DNA of 64,000 nucleotides from Streptomyces spinoverrucosus (lineage in GTDB: Bacteria; Actinomycetota; Actinomycetes; Streptomycetales; Streptomycetaceae): the NCBI RefSeq assembly GCF_015712165.1, contig NZ_JADPZX010000001.1, positions 3,596,001-3,660,000 on the forward strand, in the 5' to 3' direction. The position numbers were made by a program, and so were the translations under genes. This document shows, one piece after another, positions 26,993 through 36,012 of this stretch. Within the stretch, counting starts at the first letter, position 1, and each line of letters starts with the position of its first letter. A model generated the notes under the pieces. It was not told the origin of the DNA. It saw only the letters and a list, made by a program, of their open reading frames with translations, and searched no databases.

Positions 26993-28186
26993 TCACCCCT
27001 TCACACAGACGACCTGCCTCAGCTTGGCGACGACCTCCACCAAGTCCCGCTGCTGGTCGATGACCTGCTCGATCGGCTTGTAGGCGCCGGGGATCTCGTC
27101 CACCACGCCAGAGTCCTTACGGCACTCCACGCCCCGCGTCTGCTCCTCCAGGTCCTTCGTCGAGAAGCGCCGCTTGGCAGCGTTCCGGCTCATGCGCCTA
27201 CCGGCGCCGTGCGAGGCGGAGTTGAAGGACATCTCGTTCCCGAGGCCCTTCACGATGTACGAACCCGTACCCATGGACCCCGGAATGATCCCGTACTCCC
27301 CGGAACCGGCCCGGATCGCGCCCTTGCGGGTGACGAGCAGGTCCATCCCCTCGTACCGCTCCTCCGCCACATAGTTGTGGTGGCAGGAGATCTCCTGCTC
27401 GAAGACCGGCTTGGCCTTCTTGAACTCCTTGCGGATCACGTCCTTCAGGAGCGCCATCATGATCGTGCGGTTGTACTTGGCGTACTCCTGCGCCCAGAAA
27501 AGGTCGTTGCGGTACGCCGCCATCTGCGGGGTGTCCGCGATGAAGACGGCGAGGTCACGGTCGACCAGGCCCTGGTTGTGCGGCAGCTTCTGGGCGACAC
27601 CGATGTGGTGCTCGGCGAGCTCCTTGCCGATGTTGCGGGACCCCGAGTGCAACATCAGCCACACAGAGCCGGAAGTGTCCACGCACACTTCGCAGAAGTG
27701 ATTCCCCCGACCCAAGCTCCCCATCTGCTTGACGGCCCGCTCCTCACGGAACCTCACCGCCTCCGCCACCCCACCGAACCGCCCCCAGAAGTCCTCCCAC
27801 CCGGCCGTCGCCAGCCCATGGAAGCGCCCCGGGTCCACGGGGTCGTCGTGCATCCCCCGCCCCACCGGAATCGCCTGCTCGATCTTCGACCGCAGCCGCG
27901 ACAGATCCCCGGGAAGGTCGTTCTCCGTCAGCGACGTCCGCACCGCCGACATCCCGCACCCGATGTCGACCCCGACCGCCGCCGGGCAGACAGCGCCCCG
28001 CATCGCGATCACCGAGCCGACCGTCGCCCCCTTCCCGTAATGCACGTCCGGCATCACGGCCAGCCCCTTGATCCACGGCAGGGTCGCCACGTTCCGCAGC
28101 TGCTGGAGCGCGCCCTCCTCGACCGTGGCCGGGTCGGTCCACATACGGATCGGCACCTTCGCGCCCGGCATCTCGACATACGACAT
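26993..28186 (-). CDS. rtcB: RNA-splicing ligase RtcB
   Basis: This 397-residue 3'-phosphate RNA ligase joins 2',3'-cyclic phosphate and 5'-OH RNA ends in RNA repair. Mn and GMP-site motifs are present: MPDVHYGKG, VGVDIGCGM (metal-binding Cys77), GRGNHFCEV, LMLHSGSRNIG, PGSMGTGSYIV and SASHGAGRRMSR carrying the guanylylated His. The reading frame is continuous with no intein. The ATG has a good GAGGA ribosome site. No rtcA or rtcR is adjacent. Confidence 0.95.
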   Translation of the reverse strand: MSYVEMPGAKVPIRMWTDPATVEEGALQQLRNVATLPWIKGLAVMPDVHYGKGATVGSVIAMRGAVCPAAVGVDIGCGMSAVRTSLTENDLPGDLSRLRSKIEQAIPVGRGMHDDPVDPGRFHGLATAGWEDFWGRFGGVAEAVRFREERAVKQMGSLGRGNHFCEVCVDTSGSVWLMLHSGSRNIGKELAEHHIGVAQKLPHNQGLVDRDLAVFIADTPQMAAYRNDLFWAQEYAKYNRTIMMALLKDVIRKEFKKAKPVFEQEISCHHNYVAEERYEGMDLLVTRKGAIRAGSGEYGIIPGSMGTGSYIVKGLGNEMSFNSASHGAGRRMSRNAAKRRFSTKDLEEQTRGVECRKDSGVVDEIPGAYKPIEQVIDQQRDLVEVVAKLRQVVCVKG

Positions 28187-28355
28187 ATCGTCCTCATTCC
28201 CCCGAATAAATAATGAAAGCCTCGAAACGCAAAACCGGCGCCAAGGTCGACGTAACGGACAACGGACCGGCGTTCACGGCAGTGCGTGCGATACACATTG
28301 TCTTCAGGGCGAGCCCTGGGACGGCAAGCGATTAACCAGCGAGAGGAGCCTGACC

Positions 28356-29210
28356 GTGCAGCGGAAGGCGTACGTAACGGGCGTCGCCGCGCTCCTCGCG
28401 GCCCTGCTGGCCGGCTGCACCGGCGGCTCGGACGGCGGCGACGCCACGGACAGCGCCAACTCCGACAACGCCGGTACGTCGACGGCGGCCGCCGAGCCCG
28501 GCCGCTACCGCACCCTCCCCGAACCCTGCGGCGCGGTCCGTCAGGACACCCTCGACTCCCTGCTCCCCGGCATCCAGCAGATCGTCGACGGGGAACAGCG
28601 CGAGCAGGCCTACCAGGGCGAGGCCACCCTCACCTACGACAACGACCGCAAGGTCGGCTGCCGTTGGAAGGTCGAGTCCGCCTCCGCCACGGACTACCTG
28701 TTCGTCGACTTCGAGCGAGTGGTGTCGTACGACAGCACGGTCAGCGACGACGACCAGGCGCAGGTGCTGTTCGCGGGCAGGCAGGAGGCGGCGGACCTGC
28801 CCGAGCCGACGGCGACGGAGACCCAGTTCCCGAGCGGCACGAGCTCACCGCCCGCCACCACCAACTCCCCGGGCTCCACCAACTCCCCGAGCTCCCCCAG
28901 TTCCTCCGGCACCCCCTCCGGCACCCCCAGCGGCACATCCAGCCCCTCCTCCAGCACCACCCCCACCGCGCTCCAGCCCCGCGTCCTCGACGACCTCGCC
29001 GACGAGGCCTTCCTCGACGACGAGCTGAGCAGTTCCGGTTCGACGGCCAGGCAGCGCACGGTGACTGTGGCGTTCCGCACGTCCAACGTCATCGTGACCA
29101 TCGAGTACGAGGAGCAGCCGGCGACCGTCGGAGTCGTCCCGGACAGCAAGGAAATGCAGGACAGGGCCCGGAAACTGGCCGCGCAGCTGGCCGACTCGCT
29201 CGCGGAGTAG
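28356..29210 (+). CDS. DUF3558-like lipoprotein
   Basis: This 284-residue lipoprotein has lipobox LAGC near residue 18, an Asp/Ser/Thr-rich linker and a folded domain (LPEPCGAVRQDTLDSLLPG, VGCRWKV) with a conserved Cys pair. An unusual Ser/Pro/Thr insertion of about 55 residues (positions 150-205) interrupts the domain before the C-terminal part. The GTG start follows GAGAGGAG. It is paralogous to the next gene (LPEPCG and LPEPCS, shared Cys spacing). Function is unknown. Confidence 0.8.
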   Translation: MQRKAYVTGVAALLAALLAGCTGGSDGGDATDSANSDNAGTSTAAAEPGRYRTLPEPCGAVRQDTLDSLLPGIQQIVDGEQREQAYQGEATLTYDNDRKVGCRWKVESASATDYLFVDFERVVSYDSTVSDDDQAQVLFAGRQEAADLPEPTATETQFPSGTSSPPATTNSPGSTNSPSSPSSSGTPSGTPSGTSSPSSSTTPTALQPRVLDDLADEAFLDDELSSSGSTARQRTVTVAFRTSNVIVTIEYEEQPATVGVVPDSKEMQDRARKLAAQLADSLAE

Positions 29211-29319
29211 CGCCCCTTCGCGCCCCCGCGCAAAGCGGCCGATCCGAGTCCGCACACTTCCTTCACCGCGTACCGTGACCCCTCGGACCTGTAACCCGAG
29301 CGTCACGAGTGAAGGAACC

Positions 29320-30147
29320 ATGCAGCGACGAGCACAGCGAGCCGAACAGAGCGATCAGCGAGCCAGGCGTCTCAGCCGCGTCCTTGTCGGCGCGGCCGCC
29401 GTCCCCGTGATGCTGATAGCCGCCGGCTGCTCCTCGGACTCCGGCTCCGGTGCCGACGCCAAGCAGGCGTCCGAGAGCCCGGCGGGCGCGTCCGCGAGTC
29501 CCTCGCCCACCGTCGAGGCGGCGGCGTACGCGAAGTTGCCCGAGCCGTGCTCGGTGCTGTCGAAGAAGACGCTGGAGGAACTGGTCCCGGAGGCGGGCAA
29601 GTCGGGCAAGGAGAGCAGCTCGGACGATGTGTCAACCCGGGCCGGCTGCTCCTGGGACAGCCTCGACAACAACGGCGTCAAGGGCTCCCAGTTCCGCTGG
29701 CTGAACGTCTCCCTGCTGCGCTTCGAGTCCGACGTCGCCCGCGGCTCGGGCGAGCAGCGGGCGCAGGAGTACTACGAGAAGCAGGTCGGCGACGTCCGGT
29801 CGGCCGAGGGCGCCAAGAACACCAAGGCCGAGCCGCTCACCGGCACCGGCGACCAGGCGACGGCCGTGCGTTACGACCTGAAGAAGAAGGAAGGCGCGTT
29901 CAAGCAGCAGACGATCGTGACGCGCGTCGAGAACGTCGTCGTCACCCTCGACTACAACGGCGCGGGCCTGGCCGGTGACAAGACGCCGGACGCCGACGAC
30001 CTGATGAAGGACGCCCAGAAGGCGGCCAAGGAGGCCGTGACGGCGGTCACGAAGGCGAACGGGACGAACGCCTCGGCGACCCCTGGCGGCACCGACTCCC
30101 CTTCGAAATCCGCCACTTCGTCCAAGTCTCCGTCGCAGCGGAGCTGA
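29320..30147 (+). CDS. DUF3558-like lipoprotein, paralogue of the preceding gene
   Basis: The 275-residue product has an Arg-rich n-region, lipobox IAAGC near residue 36 and a Ser/Ala linker. The folded domain carries KLPEPCSVLSKKTLEELVP and AGCSWDSLDN, the same Cys pattern as its neighbour. The tail is Ser/Thr/Lys-rich. The ATG follows GAAGGAACC. Tandem duplication followed by divergence is the simplest origin for the pair. Confidence 0.8.
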   Translation: MQRRAQRAEQSDQRARRLSRVLVGAAAVPVMLIAAGCSSDSGSGADAKQASESPAGASASPSPTVEAAAYAKLPEPCSVLSKKTLEELVPEAGKSGKESSSDDVSTRAGCSWDSLDNNGVKGSQFRWLNVSLLRFESDVARGSGEQRAQEYYEKQVGDVRSAEGAKNTKAEPLTGTGDQATAVRYDLKKKEGAFKQQTIVTRVENVVVTLDYNGAGLAGDKTPDADDLMKDAQKAAKEAVTAVTKANGTNASATPGGTDSPSKSATSSKSPSQRS

Positions 30148-30287
30148 CCCCGGGGACTGGGGCGGATCACCGGCAGCCACCGGAAGAGTCACGGATGGGC
30201 TGACGTACACGGTCCGGCCACCCGTTCCCGGTACGCATGTGCCACCCTGTTGGGCGCGCAACAACACGCAGTGGGAGGGGAATACGG

Positions 30288-31595
30288 GTGGCCGCGCCAC
30301 TACAGCTGACACGGATGCACCGCGTTCTCATCGGCGTGGTCGTCTTCGGTGCCGTGATCATCGCGGGCATCGGCTTCGCGGGTTCGTACGCAGCCGTACG
30401 CGAGCTCGCCCTCAAGAAGGGCTTCGGGGATTTCAGTTATGTCTTCCCGATCGGCATCGACGCGGGCATCTGCGTTCTGCTCGCCCTGGACCTGCTTCTG
30501 ACCTGGATCCGCATCCCCTTTCCGCTGCTTCGCCAGACGGCGTGGCTGCTGACGGCGGCGACGATCGCCTTCAACGGCGCGGCGGCCTGGCCGGACCCGC
30601 TGGGCGTCGGCATGCACGGCGTCATCCCGATCCTGTTCGTGGTCGCGGTGGAGGCGGCGCGGCACGCGATCGGCCGTATCGCGGACATTACGGCCGACAA
30701 GCACATGGAGGGCGTCCGCATCACCCGCTGGCTGCTCTCCCCGGTCCCCACGTTCCTCCTGTGGCGCCGGATGAAGCTCTGGGAGCTCCGCTCCTACGAC
30801 CAGGTCATCAAGCTGGAGCAGGAACGTCTCGTCTACCAGGCCCGTCTCCGCTCCCGCTACGGCCGGGCCTGGCGCCGCAAGGCCCCGGTGGAGGCCCTGA
30901 TGCCCCTGCGCCTGGCCAAGTACGGCGTCCCGTTGGCGGACACGGCCCCGGCGGGCCTGGCGGCGGCGGGCATCGAGCCGGCACTGATACCCCCGGCGCC
31001 GAAGCCGGAGCTGACGGCGGCGCATGCGGCTGACGCCCCGGCCGCGGCAGCGGGCGCAGCCGACGCCGTGGCCGCGCCCCGCAGCGGGCAGCGCCCCCAG
31101 GGCGACGGCACGCCGGACGCGGAGCAGCTCGACTATTCCGAGCCCCAGAACCCCTGGCTGCAGGCCCGGGACCCGCAGACGATCGAGTACCACGGCGGCT
31201 ACGACCCCGACTACGACCCGGAAGCCGCCTACGCCGACTGGTACCAGGAACAGCGCCAGGCGGAGCAGTACCAGCAGCAGTACGAGGAGCCCCCGCCGTC
31301 CCCCGAGCCCTCCCCGGAGGACACCGGTACCTTCCCCATCCCGGTGGGCCCCGGCCGTACCCGCGAACTGGGTGATGGTGGCGGTACGCCGCCGGCGCCC
31401 GAACCGTCCGAAGAGGACTACTACTCGGTCTTCAAGCAGTCGATCAGCGGCAGCGGCTACCCGACCCCCCGCGAGTTCAGCGACAACGTCGAGGCGACCT
31501 ACGGCGTGCCCGTCGTGGACGCCGACGCCAAGCGCATGGTCCTGCGTTTCCAGAAGCGCCACACGGCGGAGCTGGAGGACGAGCACATCGCGTGA
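30288..31595 (+). CDS. DUF2637 domain membrane protein
   Basis: The 435-residue protein starts with four hydrophobic helices (VLIGVVVFGAVIIAGIGFAG, YVFPIGIDAGICVLLALDLLL, TAWLLTAATIAFNGAAAWPD, GVIPILFVVAVEAARHAIG), the DUF2637 arrangement. A charged cytoplasmic region and a long Pro/Glu/Gln/Tyr-rich disordered stretch follow (about 260-390). The C-terminus carries a helical segment (YYSVFKQSISGSGYPTPREFSD) resembling the helical tail of related streptomycete proteins. DUF2637 also occurs in mobile-element transfer proteins, but no transfer genes are nearby. The GTG follows GGGAGGGG. Confidence 0.8.
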   Translation: MAAPLQLTRMHRVLIGVVVFGAVIIAGIGFAGSYAAVRELALKKGFGDFSYVFPIGIDAGICVLLALDLLLTWIRIPFPLLRQTAWLLTAATIAFNGAAAWPDPLGVGMHGVIPILFVVAVEAARHAIGRIADITADKHMEGVRITRWLLSPVPTFLLWRRMKLWELRSYDQVIKLEQERLVYQARLRSRYGRAWRRKAPVEALMPLRLAKYGVPLADTAPAGLAAAGIEPALIPPAPKPELTAAHAADAPAAAAGAADAVAAPRSGQRPQGDGTPDAEQLDYSEPQNPWLQARDPQTIEYHGGYDPDYDPEAAYADWYQEQRQAEQYQQQYEEPPPSPEPSPEDTGTFPIPVGPGRTRELGDGGGTPPAPEPSEEDYYSVFKQSISGSGYPTPREFSDNVEATYGVPVVDADAKRMVLRFQKRHTAELEDEHIA

Positions 31596-31596
31596 G

Positions 31597-31626
31597 GGGG
31601 GCGCCCGGCGAACACCGGGCGCCCCC
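31597..31626. terminator. Bidirectional terminator between DUF2637 gene and lysS
   Basis: A perfect 12-bp stem GGGGGCGCCCGG/CCGGGCGCCCCC with a 6-nt loop CGAACA begins just after the DUF2637 stop codon. It ends 18 bp before the lysS stop. Confidence 0.85.
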
Positions 31627-31644
31627 GTCACCGTCGAACCGGCG

Positions 31645-33387
31645 TCACTCCCCGAGCAGGGCCCGTACCCGCTCCTGCCCCACCGCCAGCAGCAGCGTGG
31701 GCAGCCGGGGGCCGGTGTCCCGGCCCACCAGCAGGTGGTACAGCAGCGCGAAGAACGTCCGCTGGGCGGTCTTGATCTCCGGCGGGAGCTCCTTGGGCGT
31801 GGCGTCGGCGGAGAACCCGGCCTGTACCTTGGGCACGCCGTAGACGAGGTGGGTGAGCCCGTCCAGTGACCAGTGCGACTCCAGTCCGTCGAGCAGCAGC
31901 CGCAGCGACTGCTGGGACGCCTCGTCGAGCGACTTCAGCAGCTCGACGTCGGGCTCCTCGCGCACGATGGTCCGCTGGTCGGCGGGCACGTGCGTGTTGA
32001 TCCACGCCTCGGCCTTCGCGTACCGGGGCCGCACCTCGTCGAGCGAGCCGAGCGGCTTGTCGGGGTCGAGCTCGCTGAGGATTCGCAGCGCCTGGTCCTC
32101 GTGCCCGGCGGTGATGTCGGCGACGGACGCGAGGGTGCGGTACGGCATCGGCCGCGGCGTCGTCGGCAGCTCACCGGCGGCCGTGCGCACCGCGCGCGAG
32201 TGCGCGGCCACGTCCGCGGGCAGCGCGGAGCCGTCGGCCACCTTGGCGTCGAGCTTGTCCCACTCGTCGTACAGCCGCTGGATCTCCTGATCGAAGGCGA
32301 TCTTGAACGACTGGTTGGGCTTGCGCCGGGCGTACAGCCAGCGCAGGAGCTGCGGCTCCATGATCTTCAGCGCGTCGCCCGGGGTGGGCACCCCGCCGCG
32401 GGAGGACGACATCTTCGCCATCCCGGAGATCCCGACGAACGCGTACATGGGCCCGATCGGCTGCTTCCCGCCGAAGATCCCGACGATCTGCCCACCGACC
32501 TGGAAGCTGGACCCCGGCGACGAGTGGTCGACCCCGCTCGGCTCGAAGACGACACCCTCGTACGCCCACCGCATCGGCCAGTCGACCTTCCAGACCAGCT
32601 TGCCGCGGTTGAACTCGTTCAGCCGCACGGTCTCGGCGAAGCCGCACTCGTTGCAGGTGTACGACAGCTCGGTGGTGTCGTCGATGTACGAGGTGACGGT
32701 GGTGAGGTCCTTCTCGCAATTGCCGCAGTAGGGCTTGTACGGGAAGTACCCGGCGGAACCGAGGCTGCCGTCGTCCTCACTCGCCGCCCCCGACCCCTCG
32801 GCGGCCTCCAGTTCGGCCTCGTCGACGGGCTTCTGCTGCTTCTTGGGAGCGGCCTTGGGCTTGGTCCGGTACTGCGCGAGCACGGCGTCGATCTCGCCGC
32901 GCTGCCGCATCGCGTGCAGGATCTGCTCGCGGTACGCCCCGGAGGTGTACTGCGCGGTCTGGCTGATCCCGTCGAACTCGACGCCCAGCTCGCCCAGCGC
33001 CTCGACCATGGCCGCCTTGAAGTGCTCGGCCCAGTTCGGGTACGACGACCCCGCCGGCGCCGGCACGGAGGTCAGCGGCTTGCCGATGTGCTCGCTCCAG
33101 GACTCGTCGACCCCGGCGATTCCGGCGGGCACCTTGCGGTACCGGTCGTAGTCGTCCCACGAGATCAGATGCCGCACCTCGTACCCCCGCCGCCGGATCT
33201 CGTCGGCGACGAGGTGCGGGGTCATGACCTCACGCAGGTTGCCCAGGTGAATGGGCCCGGAGGGCGAGAGCCCGGACGCGACGACAACGGGTTTGCCCGG
33301 GGCCCGACGCTCCGACTCCTCGATGACCTCATCCGCGAAACGGGAGACCCAGTCGGTGGTCTCGGTGCTCAGAGCCACGATCGGCAC
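31645..33387 (-). CDS. lysS: Lysyl-tRNA synthetase, class I
   Basis: This 580-residue class I LysRS charges tRNA-Lys. The class I motifs are SGPIHLGN (HIGH equivalent, residues 43-50) and KMSSS (325-329). Zinc-ribbon cysteines appear as YCGNC and YTCNEC at about residues 226-255. An insertion rich in Lys, Glu and Ala at about 178-215 separates blocks of the catalytic domain. Class I LysRS is otherwise mostly archaeal but is normal in streptomycetes. It is divergent from argS with a 275-bp gap. Confidence 0.95.
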   Translation of the reverse strand: MPIVALSTETTDWVSRFADEVIEESERRAPGKPVVVASGLSPSGPIHLGNLREVMTPHLVADEIRRRGYEVRHLISWDDYDRYRKVPAGIAGVDESWSEHIGKPLTSVPAPAGSSYPNWAEHFKAAMVEALGELGVEFDGISQTAQYTSGAYREQILHAMRQRGEIDAVLAQYRTKPKAAPKKQQKPVDEAELEAAEGSGAASEDDGSLGSAGYFPYKPYCGNCEKDLTTVTSYIDDTTELSYTCNECGFAETVRLNEFNRGKLVWKVDWPMRWAYEGVVFEPSGVDHSSPGSSFQVGGQIVGIFGGKQPIGPMYAFVGISGMAKMSSSRGGVPTPGDALKIMEPQLLRWLYARRKPNQSFKIAFDQEIQRLYDEWDKLDAKVADGSALPADVAAHSRAVRTAAGELPTTPRPMPYRTLASVADITAGHEDQALRILSELDPDKPLGSLDEVRPRYAKAEAWINTHVPADQRTIVREEPDVELLKSLDEASQQSLRLLLDGLESHWSLDGLTHLVYGVPKVQAGFSADATPKELPPEIKTAQRTFFALLYHLLVGRDTGPRLPTLLLAVGQERVRALLGE

Positions 33388-33488
33388 GTCCTTCTTTCCG
33401 CATCAGGCAGCCGGTACGGTCAACGGCTGGCGCATCCATTCTCCCAGCAACGCCCCGAACGACGAAAACGCCTTTTCAAGCAGCCAAC

Positions 33489-33560
33489 CAGGGGCGCGGG
33501 GCTGTGCCGATATGCGGCTCCGCCGCGCGGGCGCGACCAGCCACGCACGGCCCGCGCCCG
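33489..33560. repeat. Dispersed streptomycete intergenic repeat
   Basis: The copy begins CAGGGGCGCGGGGCTGTG, related to the two copies at 25002 and 25074 but carrying an internal hairpin (GCGGCTCCGCCGC). It occupies the middle of the lysS/argS divergent gap. Recognition of the family is from memory of streptomycete genomes. Confidence 0.6.
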
Positions 33561-33662
33561 CCGACGCACCTCACCCCCGAGCTCTCCGCAAAAACCGCTT
33601 TACCCCCCATGGGATACTGACCGTGTCTATCCATCCCCACGAGGAGAACGGCACCCATTCCT

Positions 33663-35432
33663 ATGGCCCCGGTCACGTCCCTCACCGCCTCCGTCAACCA
33701 GCGCCTCGCCGACGCCCTCGCTTCCGCCCTCCCGGAAGCCGACGCGGTCGACCCGCTGCTGCGACGAAGCGACCGGGCCGACTTCCAGGCCAACGGCATC
33801 CTCGCGCTGGCCAAGAAGGCGAAGGCGAACCCCCGGGACCTGGCGACCCAGGTCGTCGCCAACATCACCACCGGCGACGTGATCAAGGACGTCGAGGTCT
33901 CGGGCCCCGGCTTCCTCAACATCACCCTCACCGACAAGGCGATCACGGAGAACCTGGCGGCGCGGTACGCGGACCCCGAGCGCCTCGGCGTCCCCCACGC
34001 GGACGCGCCCGGCACGACGGTCATCGACTACGCCCAGCCGAACGTGGCGAAGGAGATGCACGTCGGCCACCTCCGCTCCGCGGTGATCGGCGACTCGGTC
34101 GTCCAGCTCTTGGAGTTCACCGGCGAGAACGTCGTCCGCCGGCACCACATCGGCGACTGGGGCACCCAGTTCGGCATGCTCATCCAGTACCTCGACGAGC
34201 ACCCGCACGAGCTGGACCACAGGGAGGGCGTGGACCTCCAGGAGTCCGGCCAGGCTGCGATGTCGAACCTGGACCGGCTCTACAAGGCGGCCCGGAAGAA
34301 GTTCGACGCGGACGAGGAGTTCAAGACGCGGGCCCGGCGCCGGGTGGTCGACCTCCAGGCCGGCGACCCGCACACGCTCGCCATGTGGCAGAAGTTCGTC
34401 GACGAGTCGAAGATCTACTTCTTCTCGGTCTTCGAGAAGCTGGACATGGAGGTCCGCGACCCCGACATCGTCGGCGAGTCCGGCTACAACGACATGCTCG
34501 CCGAGACCTGCCGCCTCCTGGAGGAATCAGGGGTGGCCGTCCGCTCGGAAGGCGCGCTGTGTGTCTTCTTCGACGACATCAAGGGCCCGGACGGCAAGCC
34601 GGTCCCGCTGATCGTGCAGAAGTCGGACGGCGGCTACGGCTACGCGGCGACGGACCTCTCCGCGATCCGCGACCGCGTCTTCAACCTGAAGGCGAACAGC
34701 CTGATCTACGTCGTCGACGCCCGCCAGTCCCTGCACTTCAAGATGGTCTTCGAGACGGCCCGCAAGGCCGGCTGGCTCAACGGCGACGTGAAGGCGTACC
34801 AGCTGGCCTTCGGCACGGTCCTCGGCAAGGACGGCAAGCCGTTCAAGACGCGTGAGGGCGAGACGGTCCGGCTGGTCGACCTCCTCGACGAGGCGATCGA
34901 CCGCGCCTCCACCGTCGTACGGGAGAAGGCCCAGGACCTCTCCGAGGAGGAGATCGCCGAGCGCGGCGCGCAGGTGGGCATCGGCGCGGTGAAGTACGCC
35001 GACCTGTCCACGTCGGCGAACCGGGACTACAAGTTCGACCTGGACCAGATGGTCTCGCTGAACGGCGACACCTCGGTCTACCTCCAGTACGCGTACGCCC
35101 GTATCCAGTCGATCCTCCGCAAGGCCGGCGAGGCCCGCCCGCAGGCCCACCCGGAGCTGGACCTGCACGAGGCGGAGCGCGCGCTGGGCCTGCACGTGGA
35201 CGCGTTCGCGGAGACGGTGGCGGAGGCGGCGACGGAGTACGCCCCGCACAAGCTGGCGGCGTACCTCTACCAGCTGGCGTCGCTGTACACGTCGTTCTAC
35301 GACAAGTGCCCGGTGCTGAAGGCCGAGACGCCGGAGCAGGTCGAGAACCGTCTGTTCCTCTGCGACATCACAGCCCGCACCCTGCACCAGGGCATGGCCC
35401 TGCTGGGCATCCGGACGCCCGAGCGGCTCTGA
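33663..35432 (+). CDS. argS: Arginyl-tRNA synthetase
   Basis: This 589-residue class Ia ArgRS has an N-terminal Add1-type domain, the HIGH motif as [10 protein letters not shown] (residues 131-140), the catalytic core with [13 protein letters not shown], and a C-terminal DALR anticodon-binding domain ending [16 protein letters not shown]. The KMSKS loop is replaced by a [16 protein letters not shown] sequence, usual for many ArgRS. It is divergent from lysS. Confidence 0.96.
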   Translation: MAPVTSLTASVNQRLADALASALPEADAVDPLLRRSDRADFQANGILALAKKAKANPRDLATQVVANITTGDVIKDVEVSGPGFLNITLTDKAITENLAARYADPERLGVPHADAPGTTVIDYAQPNVAKEMHVGHLRSAVIGDSVVQLLEFTGENVVRRHHIGDWGTQFGMLIQYLDEHPHELDHREGVDLQESGQAAMSNLDRLYKAARKKFDADEEFKTRARRRVVDLQAGDPHTLAMWQKFVDESKIYFFSVFEKLDMEVRDPDIVGESGYNDMLAETCRLLEESGVAVRSEGALCVFFDDIKGPDGKPVPLIVQKSDGGYGYAATDLSAIRDRVFNLKANSLIYVVDARQSLHFKMVFETARKAGWLNGDVKAYQLAFGTVLGKDGKPFKTREGETVRLVDLLDEAIDRASTVVREKAQDLSEEEIAERGAQVGIGAVKYADLSTSANRDYKFDLDQMVSLNGDTSVYLQYAYARIQSILRKAGEARPQAHPELDLHEAERALGLHVDAFAETVAEAATEYAPHKLAAYLYQLASLYTSFYDKCPVLKAETPEQVENRLFLCDITARTLHQGMALLGIRTPERL

Positions 35433-35434
35433 GC

Positions 35435-35489
35435 GAACGCGTCGGCATCAGAGGCTGAGCACCGCCCTCAGCGCGATGTCGACGCGTTC
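35435..35489. terminator. Long inverted repeat between convergent argS and ATPase genes
   Basis: GAACGCGTCG (35435-35444) pairs perfectly with CGACGCGTTC (35480-35489). Inner CATC/GATG and CTGAG/CTCAG pairs extend the stem. The position between convergent stops supports a bidirectional terminator. Confidence 0.65.
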
Positions 35490-35494
35490 CGTCC

Positions 35495-35923
35495 TCAGGC
35501 GGGGCACGCGAACTCGCACCACACCAGCTTGCCCAGCGGCCGCTCCCCCACGCCCCACTTGTCACTGAGCGCGGCGACGAGCAGCAGCCCCCGCCCGCCC
35601 TCGTCGGGCTCGTCGGCGACGCGTGGAACACCGGACCCGCTGTCGTGCACTTCCACGCGCAGCACGTCACCGTCGTACCGCACGCGCAGCAGGAACCCAC
35701 GGCCGGGCGGTACGCCGTGCAGCAGGGCGTTGGTCGCCAACTCGCTGACACACACGGCCACGTCCTCGGCCCGCTCCCACCGCCCGAGCCCCCAGCACTC
35801 GAGGGACCACGAGGTGAAACGCCGGGCGGCGGGCACGGACCGACGGAGGCGGGCGTAGAACTGGTCGCGCTGGTAGGGGAGTTCAACTTCGGCATTCACG
35901 GGACGAATGTCGCGCAGCGTCAC
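35495..35923 (-). CDS. HATPase_c anti-sigma-factor-kinase-like ATP-binding protein
   Basis: The 142-residue GHKL ATPase-type domain has N-box ELATNALLHG, a G1 box VHDSGSGVPRV and a G2-like GGRGLLLVAALSDKWGV. Stand-alone proteins of this type regulate sigma factors or accompany WhiJ-like regulators in streptomycetes. It is divergent from an XRE/DUF5753 gene, which fits that second setting. GTG at 35921-35923 gives a full domain; GTG at 35899 is possible, and neither has a strong ribosome site. Confidence 0.82.
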   Translation of the reverse strand: MTLRDIRPVNAEVELPYQRDQFYARLRRSVPAARRFTSWSLECWGLGRWERAEDVAVCVSELATNALLHGVPPGRGFLLRVRYDGDVLRVEVHDSGSGVPRVADEPDEGGRGLLLVAALSDKWGVGERPLGKLVWCEFACPA

Positions 35924-36012
35924 TACGGTGGAGCAGTGCGTGAGCCCGTACAGATGCGATGTACGGGTCGGCACGGGGTCCCGTACGGCGCGGGGTGGGG
36001 AGTTGGACAGGC

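Noticed and set aside
26993..28186. An intein in RtcB, suggested by the neighbouring LAGLIDADG gene
   Set aside because: RtcB is full-length at 397 residues, uninterrupted, with all motifs in normal order.
30288..31595. An integrated conjugative element, suggested by the DUF2637 protein
   Set aside because: No integrase, replication, tra or further spd genes are present; it is flanked by housekeeping genes.
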